The translations under genes and the position numbers were made by a program. Below, in pieces: positions 25,262-34,205 of a stretch of DNA of 64,000 nt. Under the pieces are notes generated by a model. The model did not search any database and was not told the origin of the DNA. It saw nothing but the letters and a program-made list of their open reading frames with translations. The stretch is from assembly GCF_042666505.1 (NCBI RefSeq), contig NZ_JBHTDN010000001.1, positions 620,001-684,000 of the forward strand. Reading direction: 5' to 3'. The stretch comes from Parapedobacter sp042666505 (GTDB lineage Bacteria > Bacteroidota > Bacteroidia > Sphingobacteriales > Sphingobacteriaceae). How positions within the stretch are numbered: the first letter of the stretch is position 1; every line of letters starts with the position of its first letter.

Positions 25262-25969
25262 ATGAAATTGCACGTGGCGTCTATATTAAGTGTAAAGGAA
25301 GTTGGTAAAACCTATGAAAGCGCAGGTAAATCTTTAACCGTTTTGCAACGTATTAGTTTTGACGTCGAGGCGGCTTCAACCGTATCGATTGTAGGGCCCT
25401 CCGGAAGCGGAAAGACAACACTGTTAGGGTTATGTGCGGGGCTGGACCGTGTAAGCGAGGGAAGTATCGTATTAAACGGGATCTGTTTAGATGAACTTGG
25501 CGAAGACGACCGGGCGGCGGTCCGAAATCAGTACGTAGGTTTTGTTTTCCAGAATTTTCAGTTGTTGCCCACGCTGACCGCCCTGGAAAACGTAATGGTG
25601 CCCCTTGAACTGCGCGGCGACTCCGGCAGTCGAAGCCGGGCATTGGAACTGCTGGATAAAGTCGGCTTGGCCGATCGGAGTCACCACTATCCCTTGCAAA
25701 TGTCGGGAGGCGAACAGCAACGGGTTTCGATAGCCAGGGCCTTCTCCAATTCGCCCAGGATTTTATTTGCTGATGAACCGACAGGAAACCTGGATGCAGA
25801 GACCAGCGATACGATCGAACGCCTGTTGTTCAACCTCAATACAGATATGGGAACCACGCTGGTGCTGGTGACGCACGATATGGAATTGGCATTCAAGACC
25901 CAGCGTGTCATTCGTATGAAAGGCGGCGCCGTGATTTCGGATGAGGCAACGAAACCTAGTGCATTGTAA
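25262..25969 (+). CDS. ABC transporter ATP-binding protein, LolD/YbbA type
   Basis: A 235-residue ATPase that powers the FtsX-type permease encoded next. Walker A GPSGSGKTT near residue 44, Q-loop FVFQNFQLLPTLTALENVMVPLEL, signature MSGGEQQRVSIARAF near 143, Walker B ILFADEPTGNLD near 164, and switch His in VLVTHDMELA near 201. The set is typical of MacB/LolD/YbbA-like exporters acting on lipids, lipoproteins or peptides. The gene ends 1 nt before the preferred start of the permease. Confidence 0.93.
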   Translation: MKLHVASILSVKEVGKTYESAGKSLTVLQRISFDVEAASTVSIVGPSGSGKTTLLGLCAGLDRVSEGSIVLNGICLDELGEDDRAAVRNQYVGFVFQNFQLLPTLTALENVMVPLELRGDSGSRSRALELLDKVGLADRSHHYPLQMSGGEQQRVSIARAFSNSPRILFADEPTGNLDAETSDTIERLLFNLNTDMGTTLVLVTHDMELAFKTQRVIRMKGGAVISDEATKPSAL

Positions 25970-25970
25970 G

Positions 25971-28532
25971 ATGGCAGTCACCTCACCGCGTAATAGATTG
26001 GCCATCTCCTGGATAGTGCGTATGGCATGGCGGGACAGCCGCAGAAGCCGTTCACGGTTGTTTTTGTTTGTTTCATCGATTGTCATCGGCATCGCTGCGT
26101 TGGTGGCGATTTATGCGTTGGGCGATAACCTCGAAAAAGATATCGACAACCAGGCGGCCTCGCTTGTGGGAGCTGATCTCGTGATCGACAGTAATCACCC
26201 GCTGGAGAAAGAAGAGCAACGGCTTATCGATTCGGTCAGAGGTTTAAGCAAGGGACACTCCGAAGAGCGGAGCTTCGCCTCCATGGTGCTGTTTGTTAAA
26301 AATGGCGGTACCCGCTTGGTGCAGGTAAGGGCTTTGGGGGGTGACTTTCCCTATTACGGAAAACTGGAAACTGTGCCGGAATCGGCAGGCACCAGTTTCA
26401 GAGACCGCCGGCAGGCATTGGTCGACAAAACACTCATGCTGCAATTTGGCGCGGAAGTGGGCGATTCCGTAAAAGTAGGTGAAGTCATGTTCGAGATCGC
26501 CGGTCGCTTGGACCAATCTCCGGGCCAAAGTGGGATTTCTACGGCGGTAGCACCGGCTGTATTCATTCCATTGACGTATCTGGATGCTACCGGACTTAGT
26601 CAGAAGGGCAGCCGGATTAATTACCATTACTATTTCCATTTGGCCGATGGAACGAATGCTGACGCGCTTGCCAAAGGTCTGGATTCATTGCTTGAAGTGC
26701 ACCGGATGGGGTATGATACGATCGCTTCACGTAAACAAGACACCGGAAGGTCATTTTCCGATTTGAATAAGTTTCTGTCGTTGGTGGGCTTCGTGGCCCT
26801 GTTGCTCGGATGTATCGGCGTTTCCAGCGCCATCCATATCTACATCAAGGAAAAGCTGAGCAGTATTGCCATTCTTCGTTGTCTGGGAGCCAGCTCACGG
26901 CAAGCATTTTTGATTTTTCTTGTACAGGTGATCGGTGTGGGATTGGTCGGTTCGGTAATCGGGGCGATGCTTGGAACCCTTATCCAACAGGTGTTGCCGC
27001 TGATTTTCAAAGATTTTGTTCCCGTTGATATCAGCAGCGACCTGTCCTGGCCTGCCATCTTGCAAGGTATCGGTTTGGGGGTTTGGATATCCGTCCTGTT
27101 CGCCTTGCTGCCGTTGATCGGCATCCGGAATATTGCACCCCTGAATACACTGCGGCTATCGTTAACTACCCAAAATCCGATTAAGGATAGGTTGAGCTGG
27201 ATTGTCTACGGCCTGATTGGCTTGTTTATCTTCGGCTATGCATATTTGCAGTTGAGCGGTTTTTTGCAGACCCTCGTTTTTACGACCGGTGTTGCCTTGG
27301 CATTTGCCGTATTGTTCGCGACGGCAAATCTATTGATTTGGTTGGTTAGACGCTTTTTTCCGGTGTCCTGGAGTTATTTGTGGAGACAGGGGCTTTCCAA
27401 TTTATTCCGTCCCCATAACCAAACCGTGATCTTGGTAATTTCGATCGGGCTTGGCACGGCTTTCATTGCGACGTTATTATTGGTTCAGGAAATGCTTATC
27501 GCACGCGTTTCTTTGTCTGCAAGTGACAACCAGCCTAATATGGTACTTTTCGACATCCAGTCATCTCAAAAGCAGGCTATATCCCAATTGGTTAAGAGCC
27601 AGGATCTCCCTGTGATGGATGAAGTGCCGATTGTCACCGTGCAACTGGAAGCGATCAATGGGATTACCGCAGATCAGGCACGGGCCGATAGTACCCTTCA
27701 GGTGTCGAGACGCGCTTTAGGAGGCGAGTTGCGAACTACCTACCGTGCGAGGTTGAGCGACTCGGAAAAGGTCACCTCCGGTAAATGGATCGGCAACACC
27801 GTTCCTGGAGACACTGCACGCGTATCATTGGAAGAAGGATATGCCAACCGGATCCGTGTATCTATCGGGGACACGCTTTTGTTTAATGTACAGGGCGTCA
27901 GAATACCCACTATTGTGGGCAGTTTGCGAGAGGTGGACTGGAATCGGGTGCAGACGAATTTCCGGTTGATCTTTCCGATGGGGGTGATTGACCATGCTCC
28001 CCAATTCCATGTACTGATGACACGTGTTCCAGACGAGTTGGTATCCGCCCGGCTGCAGCAAGCTGTTGTGAGGCAATTTCCCAATGTATCTATCATCGAC
28101 CTGGGACTGATCTTATCGGTATTGGACAAGATTTTGGATAAAATTGGTTTTGTGGTCCGCTTTATGGGAGGGTTCAGTATAATCACAGGCTTTGTCGTGC
28201 TGGTCGCCTCGGTGATGATCAGTAAGTATCAGCGAATCAAGGAAAGCGTTCTTCTTCGCACCATGGGCGCATCGAGAAAGCAGATTTTAGCGATCACCGC
28301 ACTCGAATATTTCTTTTTGGGGTTGCTGGCAGCATTCGCCGGGGTATTGCTGGCCTTGGTCGGCGGCTGGGCGCTGGCTGTTTTCAGCTTTGAGGTACCC
28401 TTCGTGCCGAACTTGCTTGCAATGGGGCTGTTGATCCTAAGCATTACGGCAATCACGGTTGTCGTTGGCCTTTTGAATAGCCGGGGCATCACCCTGCGCC
28501 CGCCTCTTGAAATCCTGCGTAAAGATGTATGA
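25971..28532 (+). CDS. ABC transporter permease, FtsX/YbbP type
   Basis: Large 853-residue permease with two FtsX-like halves (helices near residues 30, 250-390 and 700-840) flanking periplasmic domains, as in E. coli YbbP. Key stretches are RDSRRSRSRLFLFVSSIVIGIAALVAI at the N-terminus, SSIAILRCLGASSRQAF near 290, and KESVLLRTMGASRKQIL near 760, the two cytoplasmic coupling segments. The ATG at 25971, just after the ATPase stop, is preferred; an in-frame ATG at 25941 would overlap it by 29 nt. Substrate unknown. It converges on a serine hydrolase with 7 nt between stops. Confidence 0.9.
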   Translation: MAVTSPRNRLAISWIVRMAWRDSRRSRSRLFLFVSSIVIGIAALVAIYALGDNLEKDIDNQAASLVGADLVIDSNHPLEKEEQRLIDSVRGLSKGHSEERSFASMVLFVKNGGTRLVQVRALGGDFPYYGKLETVPESAGTSFRDRRQALVDKTLMLQFGAEVGDSVKVGEVMFEIAGRLDQSPGQSGISTAVAPAVFIPLTYLDATGLSQKGSRINYHYYFHLADGTNADALAKGLDSLLEVHRMGYDTIASRKQDTGRSFSDLNKFLSLVGFVALLLGCIGVSSAIHIYIKEKLSSIAILRCLGASSRQAFLIFLVQVIGVGLVGSVIGAMLGTLIQQVLPLIFKDFVPVDISSDLSWPAILQGIGLGVWISVLFALLPLIGIRNIAPLNTLRLSLTTQNPIKDRLSWIVYGLIGLFIFGYAYLQLSGFLQTLVFTTGVALAFAVLFATANLLIWLVRRFFPVSWSYLWRQGLSNLFRPHNQTVILVISIGLGTAFIATLLLVQEMLIARVSLSASDNQPNMVLFDIQSSQKQAISQLVKSQDLPVMDEVPIVTVQLEAINGITADQARADSTLQVSRRALGGELRTTYRARLSDSEKVTSGKWIGNTVPGDTARVSLEEGYANRIRVSIGDTLLFNVQGVRIPTIVGSLREVDWNRVQTNFRLIFPMGVIDHAPQFHVLMTRVPDELVSARLQQAVVRQFPNVSIIDLGLILSVLDKILDKIGFVVRFMGGFSIITGFVVLVASVMISKYQRIKESVLLRTMGASRKQILAITALEYFFLGLLAAFAGVLLALVGGWALAVFSFEVPFVPNLLAMGLLILSITAITVVVGLLNSRGITLRPPLEILRKDV

Positions 28533-28539
28533 GCGTAGG

Positions 28540-29976
28540 TTACTTCAGCATGTATTTTAAAATCGCCAGCGCAACCGAATCCACGGGTTCTGCCGTGTTG
28601 GACAGCACAACAATGGCCATTTTTCTGTCCGGAGTTAGAGCAAGGTAACTGCTGCTTCCGAACGTGCCGCCATTGTGCCAATAGATGAGTTCGTCTCCGA
28701 CTACGTTCATGTGCCAAGCCAGTCCGATGTCCGTATCCGGGGGATTGAAATACGTGAACTGGCGTGTGAGTGCCAGCGCATGTTCCAAATCGGTTTCAGG
28801 CATTTTAAAATGCGCCTTGGCATATAACAGTAAATCGGATACGGTCGACTTCAATGATCCGTGCGCGGTAAACGCATCAAATGTCCATAAAGGTGTCTCT
28901 GCACCTTTTTCATTATACCCCTTTGCTACATACTGGCTGTCAGGATTCGGATGTTCCGTCGTATTTTTCAATCCCAAGGGCTGACAAATGATTTCCTTTA
29001 CCATCTCGTCGTATGGCTTTCCATAGACGGTTGAAAGGATATCGCCCAATATGCCAAAACCAAGGTTGCTGTATTGATACAGGGAATCCGGCGGAATCTC
29101 CGCTTTATAGGATTTCAGGTAGGTGTATAAGTGTTCTTTTGTGTAACCGTGGTACGGGTCTAGGGAATTGCTAGCCGCCGATGCTTCGATGTTATCAGGC
29201 ATTCGCGGGAGGCCGGAAGTGTGATTGGCCAATTGCATCAGGGTAATCCGTTGCAGATCGGGGTTTGCAGCAACCGAATCGGGCAGATACTTGGTAATCG
29301 GATCATCCAGACTTACTTGCTGGAGCTGCGTAAAATAGGCAAGTAAAGTCGCGGTGAAGGTTTTGCTGACAGAGCCGATTTCAAACAATGTATTTTCGTC
29401 GGGAAGCTGTTTGTTTCCGGTCTCGGTTTCCCCATAGTAAAAGCCGCTGGTTTTGCCTGCGTTGATAATACCGATGGCCAGTGCATGGGTATGGCCTTTG
29501 CGGCTGTAGCTTAATGCTACCGAATCTACGTACCGATCGAATTTGGATGCCGACGTGTTACCGGATTCGGTGGGGGGCGTTTTCTCAGGAGCCGGATCGC
29601 CCGCATAGGGCTGAAAAAGAAAGACATCGATCTTGTTGAGGCTGTCCAACCCCAAAACCAATTGCAGGGGGGTGCTGATGAAATTCAACTTGTAAATGCC
29701 CGTGCCTTTCTCGTAGTTTTTTAATTCAGCCGACTGAATCTGTCCCAACGGATAAAGTTGTTGGGACATAACCGTTTGGAACGCCTGCAGGGAAAGGGAT
29801 TGCTTGAATTTCGGACTGCCCAACGCATAAATCGAATCAGTCTCCTGTTGATTGAAATGGTACTCGATTTTATTAAATATCGCCTGATTGATCCTTCGGG
29901 GAGTATCCGCCTCTTGTGCAAACGCCGATGATAATAAAAACAATGAACTTAATAAGACACAGGTGGTTCTGATCAT
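28540..29976 (-). CDS. Exported serine hydrolase, class C beta-lactamase fold, with DUF3887-like N-domain
   Basis: A 478-residue exported enzyme with a signal peptide (MIRTTCVLLSSLFLLSSAFAQ). An N-terminal about 90-residue DUF3887-like domain is followed by a beta-lactamase/transpeptidase-like domain: SVSKT (S-x-x-K) near 198, YSN near 298, and HNGG near 433 replacing the KTG triad, as in class C-type esterases and D-aminopeptidases. It lies 23-35 nt after the LytTR regulator and may be the last gene of that unit. Start at 29976 is preferred; 29988 is also open. It probably acts on peptidoglycan peptides or esters. Confidence 0.85.
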   Translation of the reverse strand: MIRTTCVLLSSLFLLSSAFAQEADTPRRINQAIFNKIEYHFNQQETDSIYALGSPKFKQSLSLQAFQTVMSQQLYPLGQIQSAELKNYEKGTGIYKLNFISTPLQLVLGLDSLNKIDVFLFQPYAGDPAPEKTPPTESGNTSASKFDRYVDSVALSYSRKGHTHALAIGIINAGKTSGFYYGETETGNKQLPDENTLFEIGSVSKTFTATLLAYFTQLQQVSLDDPITKYLPDSVAANPDLQRITLMQLANHTSGLPRMPDNIEASAASNSLDPYHGYTKEHLYTYLKSYKAEIPPDSLYQYSNLGFGILGDILSTVYGKPYDEMVKEIICQPLGLKNTTEHPNPDSQYVAKGYNEKGAETPLWTFDAFTAHGSLKSTVSDLLLYAKAHFKMPETDLEHALALTRQFTYFNPPDTDIGLAWHMNVVGDELIYWHNGGTFGSSSYLALTPDRKMAIVVLSNTAEPVDSVALAILKYMLK

Positions 29977-30011
29977 GATTCCAAACATCTGGCAAAATTA
30001 ACGAAACGTAT

Positions 30012-30755
30012 TTACATTCCCAGCAATTGTTTCAGACGGGTATAGCCGTTTTTGCTTACGTTTACTTTTTTGCCATCGGATAGGACCGCAATGTGTCCCT
30101 CTTTTTCATGGGGTTCCAGCCGGATAATGTGGTCAATTTTGACAATAAATGAACGGTGAACGCGAACGAATTGGAGGGGGTCCAACTGCTCCTCAAAGGA
30201 AGCCATGGTTCTGTTCTTCAAAAATGTGCCCTCATCGGTGTGGATTTTCACATAGTCGTCATCCGCTTCGAGGCAAATCATGCTGGCTGTCGGAATGATT
30301 TTGATTTTGGTGCCGGTCTTAACCACAATGCGCTCAAGTTTGCCCGGCGTATGGCTTACGTCGTCGATTAGCTTTCGCGTGTTTTCCCTGTCCGTCGTGA
30401 GCTGGCGGGCGTCGAGAAATTTCGCAACGGCCTGATCAAAGCGGGCTTTGGTAATAGGTTTCAGTAAGTAGTCGACCGCATGCTGTTCAAACGCTCGTAT
30501 TGCATGGTCGTCAAAAGCGGTGGTGAAAATGACAGCCGGTTGTTTGTCAATGATTTCCAGCATTTCAAAGCCGTTGATTTTCGGCATCTGGATATCCAGG
30601 AATATCAAATCCGGCTGGTGTTGCATAATCGCCTTGGCACCTTCAAAACCATCGTTGCATTCGGCTACCACGGCTATTTGCGGATAACTTTCAAGGTACT
30701 CAGCCACCATGCTCCGTGCCAAAGGTTCATCATCTATCAACACCGCTTTAATCAT
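30012..30755 (-). CDS. LytTR-family response regulator
   Basis: A 247-residue two-component regulator: receiver with phospho-acceptor Asp-54 (LIFLDIQMPK) and acidic pair DDE at 8-10, then a LytTR DNA-binding domain from about residue 140 (RIVVKTGTKIKIIP, CLEADDDYVKIHTDEG, FVRVHRSFIVKIDHI). Its start overlaps the stop of the sensor kinase by 4 nt, so it is translated from the same message as its cognate kinase. It probably controls its own envelope-stress operon; targets are not known. Confidence 0.94.
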   Translation of the reverse strand: MIKAVLIDDEPLARSMVAEYLESYPQIAVVAECNDGFEGAKAIMQHQPDLIFLDIQMPKINGFEMLEIIDKQPAVIFTTAFDDHAIRAFEQHAVDYLLKPITKARFDQAVAKFLDARQLTTDRENTRKLIDDVSHTPGKLERIVVKTGTKIKIIPTASMICLEADDDYVKIHTDEGTFLKNRTMASFEEQLDPLQFVRVHRSFIVKIDHIIRLEPHEKEGHIAVLSDGKKVNVSKNGYTRLKQLLGM

Positions 30756-31795
30756 AATTGGGGAATCTTGATTATGCTGGTAAAGATATGCGTTGTAGCG
30801 TGAGTTTCCAACAAATCTGTCCGTCCAAACAATAAATATAAGCGGCGCTCCACACCGCGAAGTCCGAATCCAGTACCTCTCCGTGGTTTATTGCTTTGGC
30901 TATCGTACGGATTTTCGATTTGTATTTCCAACATGTGATTGTTGCAAGAGCAAGCGACCTCGATGGTCACACGTTCCGTCGTATCATACAAGCCATATTT
31001 GATGGCATTTTCCACCAGCGGTTGCATAATCATCGCGGGTAAGGTCTTCGTCAAGCACTCCTCGTCATAGGTTACCAACGTTTCCAGCCGATGTCCGAAA
31101 CGTACTTTTTCGATGGATAGATACAGTTGGAGGTGCTCTAACTCGTCTTTCAGGGCGATTAACTGTTGGTCGTCCTTTCGTAGCGTACCCCGTAAAAAAT
31201 CCGACAGTTGAAAGGTCATGTTTCGGGCTTCCTCAGGTTTACGGCCAATGAGGGCAATAATGGAATTAAGGCTGTTGAAGAGAAAATGAGGTTGCAGCTG
31301 CTGTCGCAGGTTGTAAAGCTCTGCTTCACGTGCAAGGCGTTCTGCGTCAGCTTTCCGCTGCTCGTTTTCCTTGTATTCCTGCTGGATGTTCCAGAGAATA
31401 TTGATGATAGCGATCCAGGCAATGAGCAATGCATTAATAAAAAAACGCAGTGGCAATGACAAGTCTATCTGACCGAGGTAATTTTTGTCAGGAATGATGA
31501 ATTGTAATATCCAGCGATCCAGGGATACGCTGATTGCAGCCAAAACAAGTCCCCAGATGACAATGTAAAAATAACCTTTTCGGCGGGGAAGGTAGTGATT
31601 CAGGGCATTGGCGATGACGTAGCAGCAAAGTGAGGTCAACGTCGCACTTACCAGACTGTCGTTCAGCGCCAGGTTAAAGTCAACTTCAAACCACCAGAGC
31701 AGTGCCGTTTGAATGAACGCATAGATCATCCAGATGATAAAACAGCTGATGTTAATCAGTCGTTGTCTGGATGAGATATAGGGGATACTGCTCAC
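30752..31795 (-). CDS. LytS-type sensor histidine kinase
   Basis: A 347-residue membrane sensor. Four hydrophobic segments occupy residues about 12-140, then a coiled linker (QQEYKENEQRKADAERLAREAE) leads to the His_kinase domain with phospho-acceptor His in LQPHFLFNSLNSIIALI near 176. The N box MQPLVENAIKYGLY is near 262 and the G box GTGFGLRGVERRLYLLFG near 314. It partners the LytTR regulator (4-nt overlap) and follows the LiaF-like protein by 9 nt. There is no periplasmic sensor domain, so the signal is probably membrane-borne or comes from the LiaF-like partner (inference). Confidence 0.93.
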   Translation of the reverse strand: MSSIPYISSRQRLINISCFIIWMIYAFIQTALLWWFEVDFNLALNDSLVSATLTSLCCYVIANALNHYLPRRKGYFYIVIWGLVLAAISVSLDRWILQFIIPDKNYLGQIDLSLPLRFFINALLIAWIAIINILWNIQQEYKENEQRKADAERLAREAELYNLRQQLQPHFLFNSLNSIIALIGRKPEEARNMTFQLSDFLRGTLRKDDQQLIALKDELEHLQLYLSIEKVRFGHRLETLVTYDEECLTKTLPAMIMQPLVENAIKYGLYDTTERVTIEVACSCNNHMLEIQIENPYDSQSNKPRRGTGFGLRGVERRLYLLFGRTDLLETHATTHIFTSIIKIPQL

Positions 31796-31804
31796 GTATA
31801 TCGA

Positions 31805-32671
31805 TTAAATGCTTTTGATGGTAATTCCTCCAAATAACGAAGTACCCTTTATATAAACCACCTTTTGTTCATCCTGAGGGATGCCTTGCGTAAAGCGTTT
31901 ATCATCCACTTCGCCGAATACCGATACCACGTCGGAATGGATTTTCCAGTGCGACGGTACGATGATTTTTATTCCGGCGAAAATCTGGAACACATCAATG
32001 ATCACGGGTTGTTGGATATCCGCTTGGATCAGGTTGATGTCGGTACCTCCGCAGATATTTACCACTTCCCCTCCCTGAAAGCGTTTGGTAATAATGGTCT
32101 TTTTTACATCGCCGAAAATCGAAGTAGACCTCAGGTAGTCTTCGCTTGAAAAGGTGTTTGTAAATTCTTCGGATGCTTCGGTCTCGTTAAACGCGGAAGC
32201 CCCGCCGGGGGCAGGGCTATCGGTTGGTTCATTTACCACACGTTTGTCCCATTCGTAATCGCCCGAATAGGAACGATTGCGATAGCGCTGTCGGCGATCC
32301 GGTCTTGGCGAGATCGGACCGGAGCGCCCCCTGCCCAACAATAGCCACAAGCCAATGCCAATGATTATAGCAGGCCACAGGATCGGACCTATGGAAAAAC
32401 CGGTAAGATTCCTTAACAGAAAGAAGGCCCCGATTCCCAACAATATATAGGAGGCTGGGTTCCTGAAGTTTGAATTGCCACCAATGATGAGGCCGACGGC
32501 AATGAGTATCGACGGCCACATATTGCCCCAATTGAATAGCCAGTCGGGAAAGAGCCAATCAAGTCCCAGTTTTCCCGCAAGCAGTATGGTGCCAATGCAT
32601 ACGATAATGATTCCGGCCCACATTCTGCCTGCATTGGAGCTATAGCGTGTTGGGCGATGTTGCGTATTCAT
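31805..32671 (-). CDS. LiaF-like membrane protein
   Basis: A 288-residue protein with four membrane helices in residues about 15-118 (LiaF/LiaI transmembrane-type repeat, e.g. MWAGIIIVCIGTILLAGKLGL, WPAIIIGIGLWLLLG), a charged linker rich in Arg/Asp/Ser, and a beta-rich C-terminal domain (VVNICGGTDINLIQADIQQPVIIDVFQIFAGIKIIVP). In Firmicutes LiaF damps a cell-envelope-stress kinase. Placement first in the operon ahead of a LytS/LytR pair suggests the same role here, which is inference by analogy. A strong promoter lies upstream at 32713-32743. Confidence 0.82.
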   Translation of the reverse strand: MNTQHRPTRYSSNAGRMWAGIIIVCIGTILLAGKLGLDWLFPDWLFNWGNMWPSILIAVGLIIGGNSNFRNPASYILLGIGAFFLLRNLTGFSIGPILWPAIIIGIGLWLLLGRGRSGPISPRPDRRQRYRNRSYSGDYEWDKRVVNEPTDSPAPGGASAFNETEASEEFTNTFSSEDYLRSTSIFGDVKKTIITKRFQGGEVVNICGGTDINLIQADIQQPVIIDVFQIFAGIKIIVPSHWKIHSDVVSVFGEVDDKRFTQGIPQDEQKVVYIKGTSLFGGITIKSI

Positions 32672-32712
32672 TCTAGTTGGTTAAAATCTTTTTACGTTAA
32701 AAATTACTTGTT

Positions 32713-32743
32713 CAAAGGTATATCGATTCCATGCGTTCTGCAA
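32713..32743 (-). promoter_or_regulatory. Promoter of the LiaF-like/LytS/LytR operon
   Basis: Minus-strand TTG (32743-32741), 20 nt, TACCTTTG (32720-32713), an exact consensus match, about 35 nt before the LiaF-like start. Confidence 0.75.
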
Positions 32744-32840
32744 GCATCATTAGGTGATCGACGGCTTTTTCTCGGTAAATTGCCGATTTATTTCGGTGAA
32801 AATATGCCAAAAAATATTTTTTACAATTTAAGGGAAAGAT

Positions 32841-32872
32841 TTGCATTAATGAACTAAATTCTTTTATATTTA
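32841..32872 (+). promoter_or_regulatory. Probable promoter of the PUR-alpha-like gene
   Basis: TTG at 32841-32843, 21-nt spacer, TATATTTA at 32865-32872 (seven of eight to TAnnTTTG), giving a leader of about 30 nt. Confidence 0.45.
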
Positions 32873-32908
32873 TCCCGATTCTGACAACAAGAAATAAAAA
32901 GCTTAACA

Positions 32909-33247
32909 ATGGGAGATTTTGACAACAAAGAGCGTGAGGAGGTTTTTTCAAAAAAGGTAAGGGCAGGTAAGCGCACTTATTTTTTCGATGTAAAGGCGAC
33001 GCGATCCAATGATTATTACATCACGGTCACGGAAAGCAAAAAGCGGTTTGAGGACGGCGTGTTTATCAAACATAAAATATTCCTGTATAAAGAGGATTTT
33101 GAAAAATTCGCGGAAGGGCTGAATGAAGTCGTTGATTATATCAAGGCCCATCAGGAAGTAGTTGAAAAACGCTACGAACCCGGTTATGAAAGTAACGGTG
33201 TTGAGGTGGCTGAGGATATCGATTCCAAAGATGACTTTTCTTATTAA
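32909..33247 (+). CDS. PUR-alpha-like single-stranded nucleic acid-binding protein (DUF3276)
   Basis: A 112-residue protein of the bacterial PUR family found widely in Bacteroidota and spirochaetes; relatives bind single-stranded DNA and RNA. The PUR fold is visible as EEVFSKKVRAGKRTYFFDVKATRSNDYYITVTESKKR (curved beta sheet) followed by HKIFLYKEDFEKFAEGLNEVVDYIKAHQE (helix), with an acidic, disordered tail. Monocistronic, with its own promoter and an intrinsic terminator. Probably a nucleoid or post-transcriptional regulator. Confidence 0.88.
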   Translation: MGDFDNKEREEVFSKKVRAGKRTYFFDVKATRSNDYYITVTESKKRFEDGVFIKHKIFLYKEDFEKFAEGLNEVVDYIKAHQEVVEKRYEPGYESNGVEVAEDIDSKDDFSY

Positions 33248-33272
33248 CCAATAAGCAACAATCTTGTAGAAG

Positions 33273-33299
33273 AGCCTTGCATCCATGTGAGGCTTTTTT
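33273..33299 (+). terminator. Terminator of the PUR-alpha-like gene
   Basis: AGCCT and AGGCT arms with an inner CAT/ATG pairing, followed by six T at 33294-33299, 25 nt after the stop codon. Confidence 0.75.
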
Positions 33300-33322
33300 A
33301 GTATCCATCAAATTTTACGATT

Positions 33323-34183
33323 ATGCGTTGGAAAGGTGGCAGACAAAGCGACAATTTTGAGGATCGGCGGGGAATGTCTTCCGGAGGTAAACTTGCATTG
33401 GGAGGCGTCGGTGGTGTTATTGTGTTGATTATCGGGCTATTGCTTGGTGGGGATCCCCAGCAGATGCTGGAACAATTGCAGACCACGGGTACGCAGACCT
33501 CGGAGGTGCCGGTTGAGATTAGCGCTGAAGAAAGGGAGCTGACCGAGTTGGTTCGGGTAGTTCATGCCAGCACAGAAGACGTATGGCAGACTATTTTCCG
33601 TTCCCAAGGCCGGGAATTCCGTTCGAATACGCTGGTGTTGTATCGCGACCAGACGCCCACGGATGGATGCGGTATGGGCGCTTCTGCCTACGGTCCGTTT
33701 TATTGTCCTGCCGATGAGAAAGTGTATATTGATCTTAGTTTCAATGATGAATTGCGGAATCGCTTCGGCGCGACGGGTGAATTCGCGATGGCCTATGTGT
33801 TGGCGCACGAAGTGGGGCATCACGTTCAGAAGTTAACCGGGGCAATGGATAAAGTAAATGCGGCGCGGCAGCGCCTCAGCGAGGTTCAATATAACAAGTT
33901 GCAGGTGATGTTGGAACTGCAGGCCGACTTTTATGCAGGCGTGTGGGCGCATCATTCCAATAAAAATTCGGACGTTTACCTGGAGTATAACGACATCCGG
34001 GAGGGGATGGAAGCTGCTGCGGCCGTTGGTGATGATCGCTTGCAGATGCAGTCGCAGGGGCATGTCGTGCCGGAAGCCTTTACCCACGGTACTTCTGAGC
34101 AGCGGGCTTATTGGTTCAAAAAAGGATTTGATACGGGCGATATGCAACAGGGGGATACGTTCAGCGACCCGAGTCTGCAATAA
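33323..34183 (+). CDS. Neutral zinc metallopeptidase, YpfJ family
   Basis: A 286-residue YpfJ/KPN_02809-like protein. N-terminal MRWKGGRQSDNFEDRRG is the family signature, then one membrane anchor (LGGVGGVIVLIIGLLLGG, residues about 28-46). Next come a segment with Cys in GCGMGASAYGPFYCPADEKVYIDLSF and the zinc motif HEVGHH near 161 in AMAYVLAHEVGHHVQKLTG, with the third ligand region LELQADFYAGVWAHH near 197. Catalysis would be outside the cytoplasm. Substrates are unknown. It converges on the LuxE-like gene. Confidence 0.92.
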   Translation: MRWKGGRQSDNFEDRRGMSSGGKLALGGVGGVIVLIIGLLLGGDPQQMLEQLQTTGTQTSEVPVEISAEERELTELVRVVHASTEDVWQTIFRSQGREFRSNTLVLYRDQTPTDGCGMGASAYGPFYCPADEKVYIDLSFNDELRNRFGATGEFAMAYVLAHEVGHHVQKLTGAMDKVNAARQRLSEVQYNKLQVMLELQADFYAGVWAHHSNKNSDVYLEYNDIREGMEAAAAVGDDRLQMQSQGHVVPEAFTHGTSEQRAYWFKKGFDTGDMQQGDTFSDPSLQ

Positions 34184-34205
34184 GCTGAATAAGGACCGGA
34201 CTATT

